The translations under genes were made by a program, and so were the position numbers. 64,000 nucleotides of DNA, taken from positions 1,210,570 through 1,274,569 of the forward strand of contig OX387602.1 in the NCBI GenBank assembly GCA_947568835.1. The letters are read 5' to 3'. Shown here piece by piece: positions 37,946-52,580 of this stretch; position 1 is the first letter of the stretch, and each line of letters begins with the position of its first letter. The notes under the pieces are model-generated. The model did not search any database. It worked only from the letters and a program-made list of their open reading frames with translations, and was not told where the DNA came from. The DNA comes from Protonemura montana. Its lineage: Eukaryota > Arthropoda > Insecta > Plecoptera > Nemouridae.

Positions 37946-39346
37946 TAACCTCGCTCGGCTGGAGGAACCGCTAGAGAGGAAACTCACGTTAGTTACGTTT
38001 CCCAATTATCGCACCCAAAATTCCTGACGCGAGCCCCATAGAAGAATCCCATACAACTCCAGACCGCTTGCCATTATCCATGCTAAAGCCGTTGTTCTTT
38101 CAAAGTGCATTGTTTGATCTAGCAAAAATAGGATATTTAATCACAGGTAACTCACTTCTTGCTCATGTCAACAAACAGGGAGAAGAATCCCTCTAGACTG
38201 AGGATAGCAGCCGACAGCCCTCGGCATACTGCGGAGAAACCTACTCTCTGCTCGATCGCAAAGTTTGCAGGGTATTTCTGTGCTATGCATGGCTTCCTCC
38301 TTCAATCAACTGCGTTCGCGCGTCGGCTGATAGGTCACACACAGCGCATACGATCTTTGAGAAGGGACGCAAAAAAACAAAACAAAATCAATTATAATTT
38401 GCGTTCTTCGCGACTGCTGTAGGCAATGAAAGCATTGAAGGCCTAATGATTTATTGACGAAGCACTTAACCGGCCAAGACGCCAAAAATAAATCTCAGGA
38501 GTCGTGTAAGTAAGGATGGCGATAGTATAATTTCTTGTTGTCATATATCTATATTTTTTAAATTAAAATCAATGATTGCTACTTGCCAACTTTGAGGCGG
38601 GTAAATGTAAGTAATACACAATCTATGGACGTTTTCATAGTTTCTACAAGACTGAGAGCAGCGCTTCTACATACACAGAATCTTGTAACAGCTCAGTCTT
38701 GACAATTGAAACATGATTTTGTGACACATGTAGTAAAACATACGTAATTCAGAAGAAGTAAGCATGCCCGTGGTCCACGAAGTATGCGCTGCGTGTATAC
38801 GTAGGTATTGCCATTAGATCATTAGACCAGTGCCGCAGAGCCCGTTGTCAATCAGAACTACCCGCCTCCGTGGCTGACAGCTGTTAGCGAATCAGTTGGT
38901 TTCCTGAATAATGGTGGGTTTCTTTCCATCGGCATAAATGGCAGACTAAAGACAAACCGAGGACATACGGTCGCTGGACCGTGTGGTTTGGGCATCTTAG
39001 TCCTGTGCACCACCACTGAGGTGGTTCAGCATCTTCAATAGATGTTTTCGCGGCAAAGAGATCGGTAGCGATGTGATTGACAAGATCACAAGACACATAA
39101 GTTCATCACGAGGTGTCTGTTAGCACATCTCCTTCTGTCCACATGATCGTCTATCCTTGAATCTGACACGACTCACGTAAACAGCATTGATTACATCGCT
39201 GTCTGTCGCTCGCTACCAGTAGCGACAGTGTACCCCGGTAGTGCGGTACGCAAGTCGTGACCGTGTGCAGACTTGACCAGTTGCTTTAGTGCAAAGCAAA
39301 GCAAGCAATGCAAGGGCTCTCACCAAACATTATGAAACAGGGTGAC
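37946..39346. other. Spacer before hAT element A
   Basis: No gene is supported; frames of up to 87 codons (38159-38422) show no family resemblance. The sequence appears unique in the window. Confidence 0.4.
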
Positions 39347-39951
39347 GCAGAAAGCAGGGACCCGAACCGAAATGATTAAAGGTTCTGGTTCCGGTTCCGG
39401 TTGCTAATTTTTTCAAATTAGGGTTCTGGTTCTGGTTCCGGTTTTACGTTTTTAAAGGTTCCGGTTTCGGTTTCGGTTCCGGTTCCATATTGTGAAGAGG
39501 GGTTCCGGTTCCGGTTCCGGTTCCGGTTCCTAATTTTCTCAAATAAGGGTTCTGATTCCGGCTTTAATTATAAAAAGGTTCCGGTTCCACTTAATAAATA
39601 AAGCGATATTTTTTTTTAATTTTGCTGTTGTACAGGTTCAAGTTTTAGTGGTTTTTAGTGACACTTAGTTTTGTTTTTCCATCTGCCAGGGACAGGTCTT
39701 TTACCTCACATTGGGTTTCAAAGCACACGAAGCCAGTTGCATAAAAGATAGGGGTGTAACGAAGTCGTAGTAATTTTTTTGATTCAATTTCTCTGCACCA
39801 GTAGAGTTACAGACTACAGAGTACTACTAGTACGGAGTAAAAAAGGCAGGCTAGTCCATCTCTATAAGACAAAGCATGCACGACAAGGGGTTAGTTTGTT
39901 TGAGGCTATCAAGTAAAAAATGTAAAGAAATGGATTTACGGTTACACTCTG

Positions 39952-40251
39952 ATGGGGACAGGCAAAGGGTTATTTAACACTAGACATAAAATTAACTATA
40001 AACTGGATAAACCAACTTTTCAAAATTATAAAAGGGGGCCCACCTATGCGGGTTGTGAGCTTTATAGGGCATTGCCGGCGGATCTTCAAATCAAAAAGGA
40101 CAAGAAATTCAAAATTGTGCTCAAGAATTTTCTACTTAAAAAATGTTTTTATACTATAAAAGATTTTTTATTGTATAAGGTAGAGACAATGAAAAATTGT
40201 AGTGTAAATGTAAATATTATAGTACCTAAAAATGTTGCTATGGATACATAA
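39952..40251 (+). pseudogene. Non-LTR retrotransposon reverse transcriptase, C-terminal fragment
   Basis: A 99-codon frame with NTRHKINYKLDKPTFQNY, GCELYRALPADLQ and FKIVLKNFLLKKCFYTI resembles the extreme C-terminus of jockey/I-type LINE ORF2 proteins. It is followed by a short 3' region that ends in an ATT-rich tail near 40337-40365, as LINE 3' ends do. The polymerase and endonuclease domains are absent. It is part of both hAT copies; copy B (51367-51604) has an 11-bp deletion that breaks the frame. Confidence 0.6.
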
Positions 40252-40993
40252 GACGTATATGTTGTTTAATTGTTGGTCACCTAAATGTAATACTTTGAAC
40301 TTTCCAAATGGCACGATGTGTTTAAACGGAATAAAAAACATTATTATTATAATTATTATTGTAACCACGATTTCGCCAACACTGAGCTAAAGTCTCAACG
40401 AGTATGATTTGTATCCCTCCTTTCATAGTTGGGGAAGGATCTTTTAAAAAGATCGCGATCGTGCGATCGCGATCTTTTTTTAGTGATCTTCGAACTGATC
40501 GCGATCTTTTTTTGTGTAACACGATCTTTTAATTTGATCGCGATCGAATTTTTTACGATCTTTCAAAAGATCATTTTAAAAGATCGTTTTAAAAGATCAA
40601 GATCGTTTGCACAGTCGTTCCTTTTTTATGTTGATAGTTGAACAACACTTGGCAATTGAAATTTGAGCACGATCGTTTCATTTCCATAATCATTTCTTGC
40701 TGGGTTGTTGGACAAAAATGTACGCTGGAAACCCATTAGCCTCAACTCTCTCATCCGTTCCATGTAAATTGTAGGCGACGATAGAAAATATTGAGTCTAG
40801 CAGTTCTTATTTCGATAAGATACTAACACGGGTATTAGCAGTAAGAGATAAGTTTGCATTTTCGAATCGAGCTTTAGCTGGATATTGGTGATTGACTCAT
40901 TCGGAATGAGCTGTGTGTGCGCTCAGGGGCGGATCTAAGACTCAAAAGGCTGTCAGCAAACCTTTCCAATGGGCCCTTGTTGGTAGGCGGTGA

Positions 40994-41012
40994 GGGGGGG
41001 GGGGGGGGGGGG
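40994..41012. repeat. Poly-G tract (19 G) in the nested hAT
   Basis: A second uninterrupted run of 19 guanines, the same length as the one at 2974-2992. Confidence 0.9.
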
Positions 41013-41510
41013 ATTTTATGCCAAAAATCCTAAACGGCAAAACATTCCATCAAGCATAAAATTCGTCGTAAATGTTCTATTTTGCCTACAATTTCTCCTT
41101 CAGTAACTAGAAAAAATCCACCCTATACCCAGTAGTTGTCTTTGTTCCATACTGTCGCGTTGCTTTGTCGGCGCTGACCGACAAAGGGTAGAAGCGCGAT
41201 AAGCGAGTCGATGGTACTCCGAGCTCTATGGATATTCAAGTGAATCCACGAATACGCTGCTAGCCAAGCTAACGACCTAACGTTACAAGTTACAGTTCGC
41301 AGGTTGAGCTTTCTGCTGAAATTTCATAACATTTCTCTATCACCGATGTCAACCATAGATAATATTTCTCACATTTTTCGTATATAAGGTGTTCTTAACT
41401 TACTTTTAATTTCATCGAATAAGGCACGGTTGTACCACTGAGAATTTCCACCCACTCGTTGCTCCCGCTTGGTCGAAGCAAGCCGTGTTTATTTATTTTT
41501 TTTTAATTTA

Positions 41511-41807
41511 ATGAGTTCGATTGATTCGGGTGACGGAGACAAAGTGGTCAATCACGATTTCGCGGCCACGGAGACCAATGCTCTGCCGTGCGAAAATTTA
41601 AAGAAATTCTTTTTTCTCCACGAGGGAAATGTTCCCGATCTCGGGGTGGTTTTCAAAGTAAAGTGTTTATTGTGGATGCCGGTGCATAAGGAAATTGCAG
41701 CTAACAGCACCAGCTCTTCAAATTTGAAAAGGTACATGAAGGTAAGAGTGAATGACCAGAGCATTTTAACAATACATCCTAAACTTTTTCCGATAAACGG
41801 TAGGTAA
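41511..41807 (+). pseudogene. BED-like N-terminal fragment of a hAT transposase (relic)
   Basis: Ninety-eight codons from ATG 41511 (an in-frame upstream extension reaches 41469). The segment VFKVKCLLWMPVHKE...STSSSNLKRYMK follows the spacing of BED-type zinc fingers at the N-terminus of hAT transposases, which usually read C-x2-C and NLKRHL. Here the second cysteine and the histidine are missing and no catalytic or dimerisation domain follows. An AAG|GTAAGA splice-donor-like site at about 41741 suggests a lost downstream exon. The relation is inferred from pattern only. Confidence 0.4.
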
Positions 41808-41955
41808 CGATATGAACATTATGAACTCTTCGTGGGACCCAATCGGTGTTTTCAACGTACCTTCAAGTTCCCCGAGGTTTGAAATAGTTTGACACTTACA
41901 GCATTCGCGATTAAACGTAGGAAACACCATTGCACGCCGATATGCGTGCACAATC

Positions 41956-42193
41956 TCGCTTTTTAGATCTTACAAGCTCAAAAAAATCTTCATCAATGTT
42001 AACCTCAACGATTGATATACATGTAACGATATTAAAAAGCGAGTAACCACGATAAATATCGAAATTAAATTTCATAAGACAGTGGCTCCACTTTACGTGA
42101 TGTTCCGATAATCTGCATTTTTGTCGGTAAGGAAGTCATTTGGCGGCCATCTTTCACGCAGAGACTGTAACATTAACTTTGTTTCTCTACCTA
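41956..42193. mobile_element. Partial copy of the foldback element
   Basis: Matches the centre and right arm of the element at 12981-13398 (shared words GCGAGTAACC, GATAAATATCGAAATT, CATTTGGCGGC, TTTCACGCAGAGACTG) with scattered differences. The left arm is mostly absent. Confidence 0.8.
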
Positions 42194-43226
42194 ATTGATC
42201 ACAAGATTTTTTTTCGAAAACGATCTTTTAAACGATCTTGATCTTTTATAGAAACGAATTTGAATTTGATCGTAAAAAAAAAACGATCGCGAACTTCGAT
42301 CTTCGATCGCGATCGTTTTTTGACGACGATCTTGATCTTTTTAAAAGATCGATTTCAAAACGATCTTCCCCAACTATGCCTCCTTTATGAGGTCTCTTAT
42401 GAGTTAAGACACATCTTACGGACATTATGAAACAGGACAAATTCCAGAAATAGCGAAAACTCGACCAAACTGGCTGGTCGCTCGGATCTGTTCGTTATAC
42501 AATCTAACATACGCTAGCATATTATGAAACAAGCTATTACCCGCGCTGGCCCACGAGTGAGTCGAGTCGGCAGGATACGAGGATTATAGCTTATCAGATA
42601 TAAAACAAAGTAGCTGGCTGCTAGGGCACCACCAAAGAACGCTTCTCAGAGCGGTGTGGTCATTTATAAAGAAATACTCTCGAAAATGCCTTATGTTTTC
42701 CCCAAACAAAATTGTGGATACAAGATGAGTCAATGGATGTTTTCGGAACAAACCAGTGAAACATTTTTTTTTCGTGTGGAAAAATTAAAAACAAAAAAGT
42801 TAGAAACATAATAAGCAAATAATTTTAATCTGAATTTCTGAAATCTCAATATAACTTCGGAACCTTTATGGAACCTTTAAGGAACCGAAAAGAACCCATG
42901 ATTTAATAAGGGTTCCGGTTCCGGTTCCGGTTCTTGGAAATTAATAATAACGGTTCTGGTTCCGGTTTCGGTTCCAAGAAAATACGGGTTTTTTCGGGTT
43001 CCGGTTCCGGTTCCGGTTCCGGTTCGGGTCCCTGGCAGAAAGAGGACATTTATGCAAGCCCACAATTTGATGGAATCAGTTTGTCAGGTACGTTTGATTT
43101 TGTGGCAAAATTATACGTTTGTAATAGATATCCAGATATACGATAGCCACTGCGCGTCTTCATAACGCGGCAAGTGATGTCAAAGAAGACATACCCGTGT
43201 TGGACCGCGATTAACAATTAACCTAG

Positions 43227-43600
43227 AATGATGATGATGATTATTGTGTTTAACGACGCACTGTTTTACAAACGGGCCATGTGGCACTGGTTTAATGGCG
43301 TCGGTGAATGAGTGGATGATGATGAGGGTGGTGATCAACCTAACCTAACCAAGAAGGGAGGAGGAGATACCCGGTGCCGGCACGTAGCCTACTCCTGTCG
43401 AAGCATCCAAAAAGCATCCTGTCCAAACAGAGCATCTAGGGGACCACCGGCTTAACGTCCCTTCCTAAGGACGGTTCAACTCGAACAGCAGGATTCCTCC
43501 ACAAATCCATGCTGTCAAGAGGTTGATAAGCAAGGCGAGTGAAGTTGCTCCACCAACCTTTCTACCGAACAGATCTGGTCATGTGTATGATGGTCATTCA
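43227..43600 (-). mobile_element. 5S-rRNA-derived SINE, copy 3 (5' truncated head)
   Basis: The body is the same as in copy 1, and it has the clearest 3' end: on the minus strand it finishes GTGCGTCGTTAAACAC and then an (ATC)n simple repeat (plus-strand 43230-43250). The 5S head is almost lost, stopping after about one partial unit. It starts about 185 bp to the right of hAT copy A. Confidence 0.75.
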
Positions 43601-44530
43601 ATGCTATATTTAAAATATTTGATAAAATACACAGTTTTGTTCAGAAACCGCAGCACCAATCAGCATCAAACCAAGTGTTTTTTTATTGGTCGATAGGTCC
43701 GGCTGAAATATACTTTTTTGTTTAGAAATTTCAGTGACTGCTGGCTACATTCTCTCGTCATTCTCTCGTCACTTATTCTATCCACCCAAACAAGACAAAC
43801 ATCATTTTCGGAGCTGTTTAACCTCTTGAACGAGTGTAGACTTGGCGGGTTATCGATCCCAACAAGCGTTATCACGTGTAGCCAGTGGATACCGATATGG
43901 AATTCTTGGAGAGATAATAGGCACGCACTTTTATTGAGATCGCATCAATTATCGATGGTGACGTACGCTTCAACTGTAGTCTAGTTACACTAAATATATT
44001 CAAACTATAAAAGCAAACTATCAAACTATAGAATATATAAATATTCAAACTATACAAGACGAAATTAAGGACGTTACTAATGGATAATGAATTTTATGGC
44101 ATTGACGAGTTTATAACACATATTAGTGTCTGATCTTTGTCACTCTGTGTAAATGTAAGCGTATACGTGGAACCGAACTGCAGAAAAGTAACAAAGAGAT
44201 TTTAATCAATCAAAAATTGCACAGATTGTAGGTATTTGTTTTTAAGGTTTGACTGGGTTTGACTGTCTTCATAAAATGTACGTGTTTTATAATTGACAAT
44301 AAATAAATTAATTAATAAAGGTTGACGACGAGAGGAATGTCATGCTTTGCTTCGACTTTGGCTATGATGGGTTTTGAGATTTTGCCACCGTCCCGTGCTA
44401 GCGTTGGCCGTCTGGTTTGGTGGCTTCGTTTGAAACTTGCCGCCAGTTTGCTCGGGCATTGTGGGATTGGTGCAATCGATCGATGACGACGACATGGAAG
44501 GGTGAGACCAAACGAGTCACGTGACTCTCT
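43601..44530. other. Spacer upstream of GAPDH
   Basis: No gene is supported. The last 150 bp form the GAPDH upstream region, with a CACGTGAC E-box-like word at about 44518-44525. Confidence 0.4.
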
Positions 44531-44535
44531 GCCTT

Positions 44536-44646
44536 TATATAATAGGTCTGCTCTGTGCCATCCTCTTTGCCCTTGAAGTTAGAGCGAGTACGGTCCGGTT
44601 CCATACATTCGTCGTGTCAAGTTCATCGCATTTTTTAGATTCTCTG
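44536..44646 (+). promoter_or_regulatory. GAPDH promoter and 5' UTR exon
   Basis: TATATAATA at 44536-44544 is followed about 30 bp later by the probable start site. A non-coding exon ends at 44646 (CTG|GTAAGT). The next acceptor is CAACAG before 45261, four bases upstream of the ATG, which gives a 614-bp intron in the 5' UTR. Confidence 0.7.
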
Positions 44647-45207
44647 GTAAGTACAAGTTAAATAAATAAATATCTGACAGCAGAAAAATTGCCTCGCTAT
44701 GGCGTTCGCTAGGCGTGTTCTTATGATAGCGAAAAAGTTCCCCATTGAATAATGTACTAGCTGATGCAATGAATGATCAAATGTGCATTCAAGGAAAAAT
44801 AGTAGCGGAGGGCTTGCGGCAAGTGCACTCGAGTCAGGTGCGGCAGACGATTTCAAAACTTGCATTAATTTGAACACTTGATTCGTGCGTTCTGTAGTGG
44901 AATTTTTGATGATAATTGCTGAGATTGTATGATCTTGGACGAGAGAGAAGCCGGCATATCGGTTCAAGTTCAACCTTCATTTGCCCTCTAGTTCAACTTG
45001 GTGTCAGTCACACCCGTACTGGTTTCATTACAGCGGACTAACACATGAAGTTCATATAGCTAAAGAGCCGCAAGCCTTTATATGCTGATAATAGTATCAT
45101 GGTCATCAATTATAGCCCTGAAATTATTTTTATAAAATTCTAGGTCATGAAATGGCTAGATGTATATTGACCACCAACTTTCTAGAGTGCAAAGTCTCGT
45201 GAAATAA

Positions 45208-47774
<2,567 letters not shown>

Positions 47775-48049
47775 GCAGCTGGATCAAGAGGCGGGTCGCT
47801 AATTGTTCGATTAGATTTCGACCAGCATATCGGCCAGCTGGCTATGTGTCATTTCCATCTCTTTGCCTCAACAAGGAACAACGTTTGAGTTCACTTTTTT
47901 CACCCGAAAGCCCGTAGTTGAGATATGTCAGGTAGAATGTATTCGTGAGTTGTATAAAATTTGTTGATTTGTTGTACTAATGTTTCGAGGTGCGCTGAGT
48001 TGGCGGCAGTTGCTTATTTCATCGGCAACCAAATAAATGTAAATCGTAA

Positions 48050-50364
48050 AAAAAAACGAGGCTTTTATTTAACCAACTGTCATTTGCTTTCCTCAATAGT
48101 TGTTTGTTTGTTTGTTTGTCCAAGAAAACCGAGAGGAAGCGAGGGTTCGTTTGCATTTCTGGTTATGGGGTGCTTGTTTACCAGATTTGAAACGTGGTGG
48201 GTCGTGTTGAATTGATAGGTTTCATGTTATCCGATTATGATAAAACCAACCTGAATTAACTTGAATTCAAAACTGAAATGAAGTATTGTAGCATTCAATT
48301 CAAAACTGAGTTGGCGATAGTGTTTTGTTTAGTGTTTTGTTGGCAATAGTGCCGTGACTGAAGGAATCTCGGAACAGAGACTTGCATAAAAAGTATCTTC
48401 TAATCTGAGATCACTGGAATTCAACAAAAAAGTCCTACATGATTGATCCAAGGTTAAAGATTTGTCTTTGCCAAGTAGCAATTCGGAGCCATTCTTGAAC
48501 TAATTTGTACGTTTTGTTTGTTCAACGAGTTATCTAAATAACTTGTGATCCCACAGCAATAACTAAATCTAGTTTTTAACAAGTTACAAATCTGGACGAA
48601 TAAACAAAGCTTGTTTATATGAATCAGTAACCTTGATGTTTGAAAACCTAGTGCTAGGTCAGAAGTACAAGTTGATAATCATAGCTTGAATTGCCTAGAC
48701 ATATCATTCGTGTCACCAGCTCCTTGCTTGATAGAGAAGCTGGAATTTCATCACAATGTGTCACAATCCGTCGAGTCCATCATCTATCAAGTTGATAATC
48801 ATAGCTTGAATTGCCTAGACATATCATTCGTGTCACCAGCTCCTTGCTTAATAGAGAAGCTGGAATTTCATCACAATGTGTCACAATCCGTCGAGTCCAT
48901 CATCTATCAAGTTGATCTCTTTGATTCTTACTTTGGACACCCTTACGTCAACCCCCGGACTCGCTTCTTTGCAATGGACCAACAATGGAAGATTCTGTAA
49001 CAATTATCTTTCCCAAAATAAGACGAGATAAACAATAGAATTAAACTCACGGAGAGAGATCCAATGCATGTGTTTGAAAAGTTTGAGTTAAGTAGTGGTG
49101 CAGTTTACTACCTATTTCGAGAAATGGTACCAAAAGTTGTGTATTGATATTACGGTTCAGAAAAGTGACATTGGAGTGAACTCGTCAACAAATTCTTTAT
49201 TAAGTTCGTTATGAACGCTGAAATATTGTCACAAACTAATGAAATCGATTCGCGATTTTGCTGAAAACATTGCGTGAGAAAACTGTAGGAATTCCAGCAA
49301 TTTGTACAATTTGGGCATCATTTGTTTTAGTTTCTCTAGAATAACTAAAAATTACAGGTGTTACCTATTTTTAAAAAGAAATCGTTAAGTTTGCCATTTT
49401 TTGTGGCTAAACTTAAAGTTTGTACTGGAGACCCGAGGCTTTATGAAAATAGCGTTGAAGATTCAGTTGATTAATAATGTGTCCAAGTGCTGGGATAACA
49501 AGAATATGTTGATTGGGAAAGTAAAGGGAGAGTACGGAACTTACCAAGCGGTAGTGGCAGGTTGCGATTGTGGAAATTCTTTGTTAACGTTTGAGTCTCT
49601 TCTCTCCAGTGGTAAAGGAACTCTTGTAAATAATTGTTCAAAAATTCAATAAACTAACAATTCTGCACATTCTATTTTTTGTTATCGATAAACTGGCAAA
49701 TTTTAAGTTAAAAAATTATAGACGCGCATGCAAGGAAAGTGCCCAAATGATAGATGACCGATAGAGGTCCTGTGGTAGTTGGGCCAACCGTATGAAACAA
49801 ATGACCAAATAGACTGAAAGACTTTGCGTTTTAAAACCTGTTAGGAAACTTCAAGATGCAATAGTTTAATATCGTAATTTTTAATTGTTGGTACTGTTTT
49901 GATGTGAGAACATTGAACATTGTGAACTTAATTCAAGACAACTTTGTAAACCAGCAGGAGGTTAGTTTCTCAATCTTGTTATATCTTTTTAGGTATTTCT
50001 TTATTAATTTATCATATGAAAGTAAAATAGATAAATAAATTGGAATTAAAATGCTGGCGTGTAATGTGTGAAGGCTGGATACGCACGGGGTAATGGGAAA
50101 GGAATGGGTTACGGAACATACAGTGAGAAGCAAAGCGATGGTGGTAAGCCACGATTGGCGATAGATAATTCTTCTGTTGGTAAACGTTTTGACTAATGTC
50201 TTGGTAGGTAGTTGGTCACTTGAAGAAGATTAACAGAAAGTTTGACCACAAGTTTTTGTCTTACCTCCAACGCTTTCTGTGGCCACTCTTCTTTCCTCGT
50301 TCCGATTTGGAATTAAAACACACCCTTCTATCCTTTTATCAGAAGTAAACTGGCCCAGTACCGA
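48050..50364. other. Spacer downstream of GAPDH
   Basis: Besides the 120-bp tandem duplication at 48671-48916 no known element is seen. An 83-codon plus-strand frame at 49401-49652 has several cysteines but no recognised family and no clear splice context; I do not call it a gene. Confidence 0.4.
48671..48916. repeat. 120-bp tandem duplication
   Basis: Two units starting GTTGATAATCATAGCTTG at 48671 and 48791 differ at a single noticed base (TTGATAG/TTAATAG). An open frame on the plus strand (48686-49000) runs through both because 120 is divisible by three. Confidence 0.95.
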
Positions 50365-50680
50365 GAGGGGAAACTTGATGTCGGCACATAGCCTACTCCT
50401 GTCGAAGAGCACCAAGAGGACCATCGGCTTCACGTCCCTTCCGAATTACGGTACAACGGGAACAGCAGGATTCCTCCACAAATCCATGCTGTCGAGAGGT
50501 TGATAAGCAAGGCGAGTGAAGTTGCTGTACTAACTTCCATCTCTCCAACCTCACTCCCGAACAGAACTAGGCATGTGCAAGGTGGGCACCCACCCAATAC
50601 CTTACTCAGAGCAGTGTTGCTTAATTTCGATGATCTCATGGGAAGCAGTGTTTCCAACCGTTCAAGTGTTTACCGTTTGG
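50365..50680 (-). mobile_element. 5S-rRNA-derived SINE, copy 4
   Basis: Body plus a single 5S-like head unit extending to about 50680 on the minus strand. It is the most diverged copy, and its 3' tail is missing. It lies about 100 bp left of hAT copy B. Confidence 0.7.
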
Positions 50681-50788
50681 TAAAAACTTTGTTTTGCATG
50701 GACCTAAAAAAATAAGTGCTCAATGTCTTGTGAGTATAGTATATAAGCTCATGCTTCATATTCTTAATTTTCATTTGAAGATGAAATC

Positions 50789-52473
50789 CAGGGACCCGAA
50801 CCGAAATGATTAAAGGTTCTGGTTCCGGTTCCGGTTCCTAATTTTTTCAAATTAGGGTTCTGGTTCTGGTTCCGGTTTTACGTTTTTAAAGGTTCCGGTT
50901 TCGGTTCCGGTTCCATATTGTGAAGAGGGGTTCCGGTTCCGGTTCCGGTTCCTAATTTTCTCAAATAAGGGTTCTCATTGCGGCTTTAAGTTTAAAAAGG
51001 TTCCGGTTCCACTTGATAAATAAAGCGTTATTTTTTTAAATTTTGCTGTTGCACAAGTTCAGGTTTTAGTGGTTTTTAGTGACACTTAGTTTTGTTTTTC
51101 CATCTGCCAGGGACAGGTCTTTTTCCTCACATTGGGTTTCAAAGCACACGAAGCCAGTTGCATAAAAGATAGGGGTGTAACGAAGTCGTAATCATTTTTT
51201 TGATCCAATTTCTCTGCACCAGTAGAGTTTCAGAGTACTACTATGTACGGAGTAAAAAAGGCAGGCTAGTCCATCTCTATAAGACAAAGCATGCATGACA
51301 AGGGGTTAGTTTGTTTGAGGCTTTCAAGTAAAAAATGTAAAGAAATGGATTTACGGTTACACTCTGATGGGGACAGGCAAAGGGTTATTTAACACTAGAC
51401 ATAAAATTAACTATAAACTGGATAAACCAGCTTTTCAAAATTATAAAAGGGGGCCCACCTATGCGGGTTGTGAGCTTGCCGGCGGATCTTCAAATCAAAA
51501 TGGACAAGAAATTCAAAATTGTGCTCAAGAATTTTCTACTTGAAAAATGTTTTTATACTGTAAAAGATTTTTTATTGTATAAGGTAGACAATGAAAAATT
51601 GTAGTGTAAATGTAAATCTTATAGTACCTAAAAATGTTGCTATGGATACATAAGACGTATATGTTGTTTAATTGTTGGTCACCTAAATGTAATACTTTGA
51701 ACTTGGCACGATGGCACGATGTGTTTAAACGGAATAAAAAACATTATTATTATTATTATTATTGTAACCACGATTTCGCCAACACTGAGCTAAAGTCTCA
51801 ACGAGTATGATTTGCATCCCTCCTTTATGAGGTCTCTTATGAGTTAAGACACATCTTACGGACATTATGAAACAGGACAAATTCCAGAAATAGCGAAAAC
51901 TCGACCAAACTGGCTGGTCGCTCGGATCTGTTCGTTATACAATCTAACATACGCTAGCATATTATGAAACAAGCTATTACCCGCGCTGGCCCACGAGTGA
52001 GTCGAGTCGGCAGGATACGAGGATTATAGCTTATCAGATATAAAACAAAGTAGCTGGCTGCTAGGGCACCACCAAAGAACGCTTCTCAGAGGGGTGTGAT
52101 CATTTATAAAGAAATACTCTCGAAAATGCCTTGTGTTTTCCCCAAACAAAATCGTGGATACAAGATGAGTCAATGGATGTTTTCGGAACAAACCAGTGAA
52201 ACTTTTTTTTTCGTGTGGAAAAATTAAAAACAAAAAAGTTGTAAACATAATAAGCAAATAATTTTAATCTGAATTTCTGAAATCTCAATATAACATCGGA
52301 ACCTTTATGGAACCTTTAAGGAACCGAAAAGAACCCATGATTTAATAAGGGTTCCGGTTCCAGTTCCGGTTCTTGGAAATTAATAATAACGGTTCTGGTT
52401 CCGGTTTCGGTTCCAAGAAAATACGGGTTTTTTCGGGTTTCGGTTCCGGTTCCGGTTCCGGTTCGGGTCCCTG
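50789..52473. mobile_element. hAT-type DNA transposon, copy B (uninterrupted, non-autonomous)
   Basis: A 1685-bp element with the same CAGGGACCCGAACCG terminal inverted repeats as copy A and a perfect 8-bp target duplication ATGAAATC (50781-50788 and 52474-52481). It contains GGTTCC-rich subterminal zones, the LINE 3'-end fragment with its (ATT)n tail (51367-51765) and a unique right half also found in copy A. No transposase is present. Its continuity across 51824 shows the empty site of the nested element in copy A. Confidence 0.95.
51367..51604 (+). pseudogene. Non-LTR retrotransposon RT C-terminal fragment (frame broken)
   Basis: The counterpart of 39952-40251. It lacks 11 bases after GTGAGCTT, which shifts the frame, and has a few substitutions and a 2-base deletion near the end. 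It is not functional. Confidence 0.6.
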
Positions 52474-52580
52474 ATGAAATCTTTGCTAGAAATGCAAAGA
52501 TTTTATTCAAAACTTGCAACAGTTTTTTGAAACGCCTGTGTTTTTGTCCAGACTTCCCCCACTCACGGAGGAGCCTTGGT

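Larger units (their letters stand above)
40424..42378. mobile_element. Nested hAT element inside copy A
   Basis: Terminal inverted repeats CATAGTTGGGGAAG (left) and the complement at the right are flanked by a perfect 8-bp duplication CCTCCTTT (40416-40423 and 42379-42386). Copy B at 51824 has the uninterrupted site, proving insertion into copy A. The ends are very rich in GATC-containing words, probable subterminal binding repeats. The interior holds a BED-like open frame (41511-41807), a 19-G run and a piece of the foldback family (41956-42193). Confidence 0.93.
39355..43034. mobile_element. hAT-type DNA transposon, copy A (interrupted)
   Basis: Terminal inverted repeats read CAGGGACCCGAACCG at the left and its complement at the right. 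The element is flanked by a perfect 8-bp target duplication GCAGAAAG (39347-39354 and 43035-43042). An 8-bp duplication and a CAnnG terminus are hAT hallmarks. The subterminal regions are packed with GGTTCC-type hexamers (39380-39600 and 42905-43030), probable transposase-binding repeats. No transposase is left; the interior holds a non-LTR retrotransposon end (39952-40370) and a nested hAT (40424-42378). Without the nested copy it is about 1.7 kb and matches copy B (50789-52473). Confidence 0.93.

Noticed and set aside
39380..39600. Interstitial telomere repeat (GGTTCC-type)
   Set aside because: The words lie symmetrically inside both ends of a transposon with defined inverted repeats and target duplications, so a subterminal transposase-site role is more likely.
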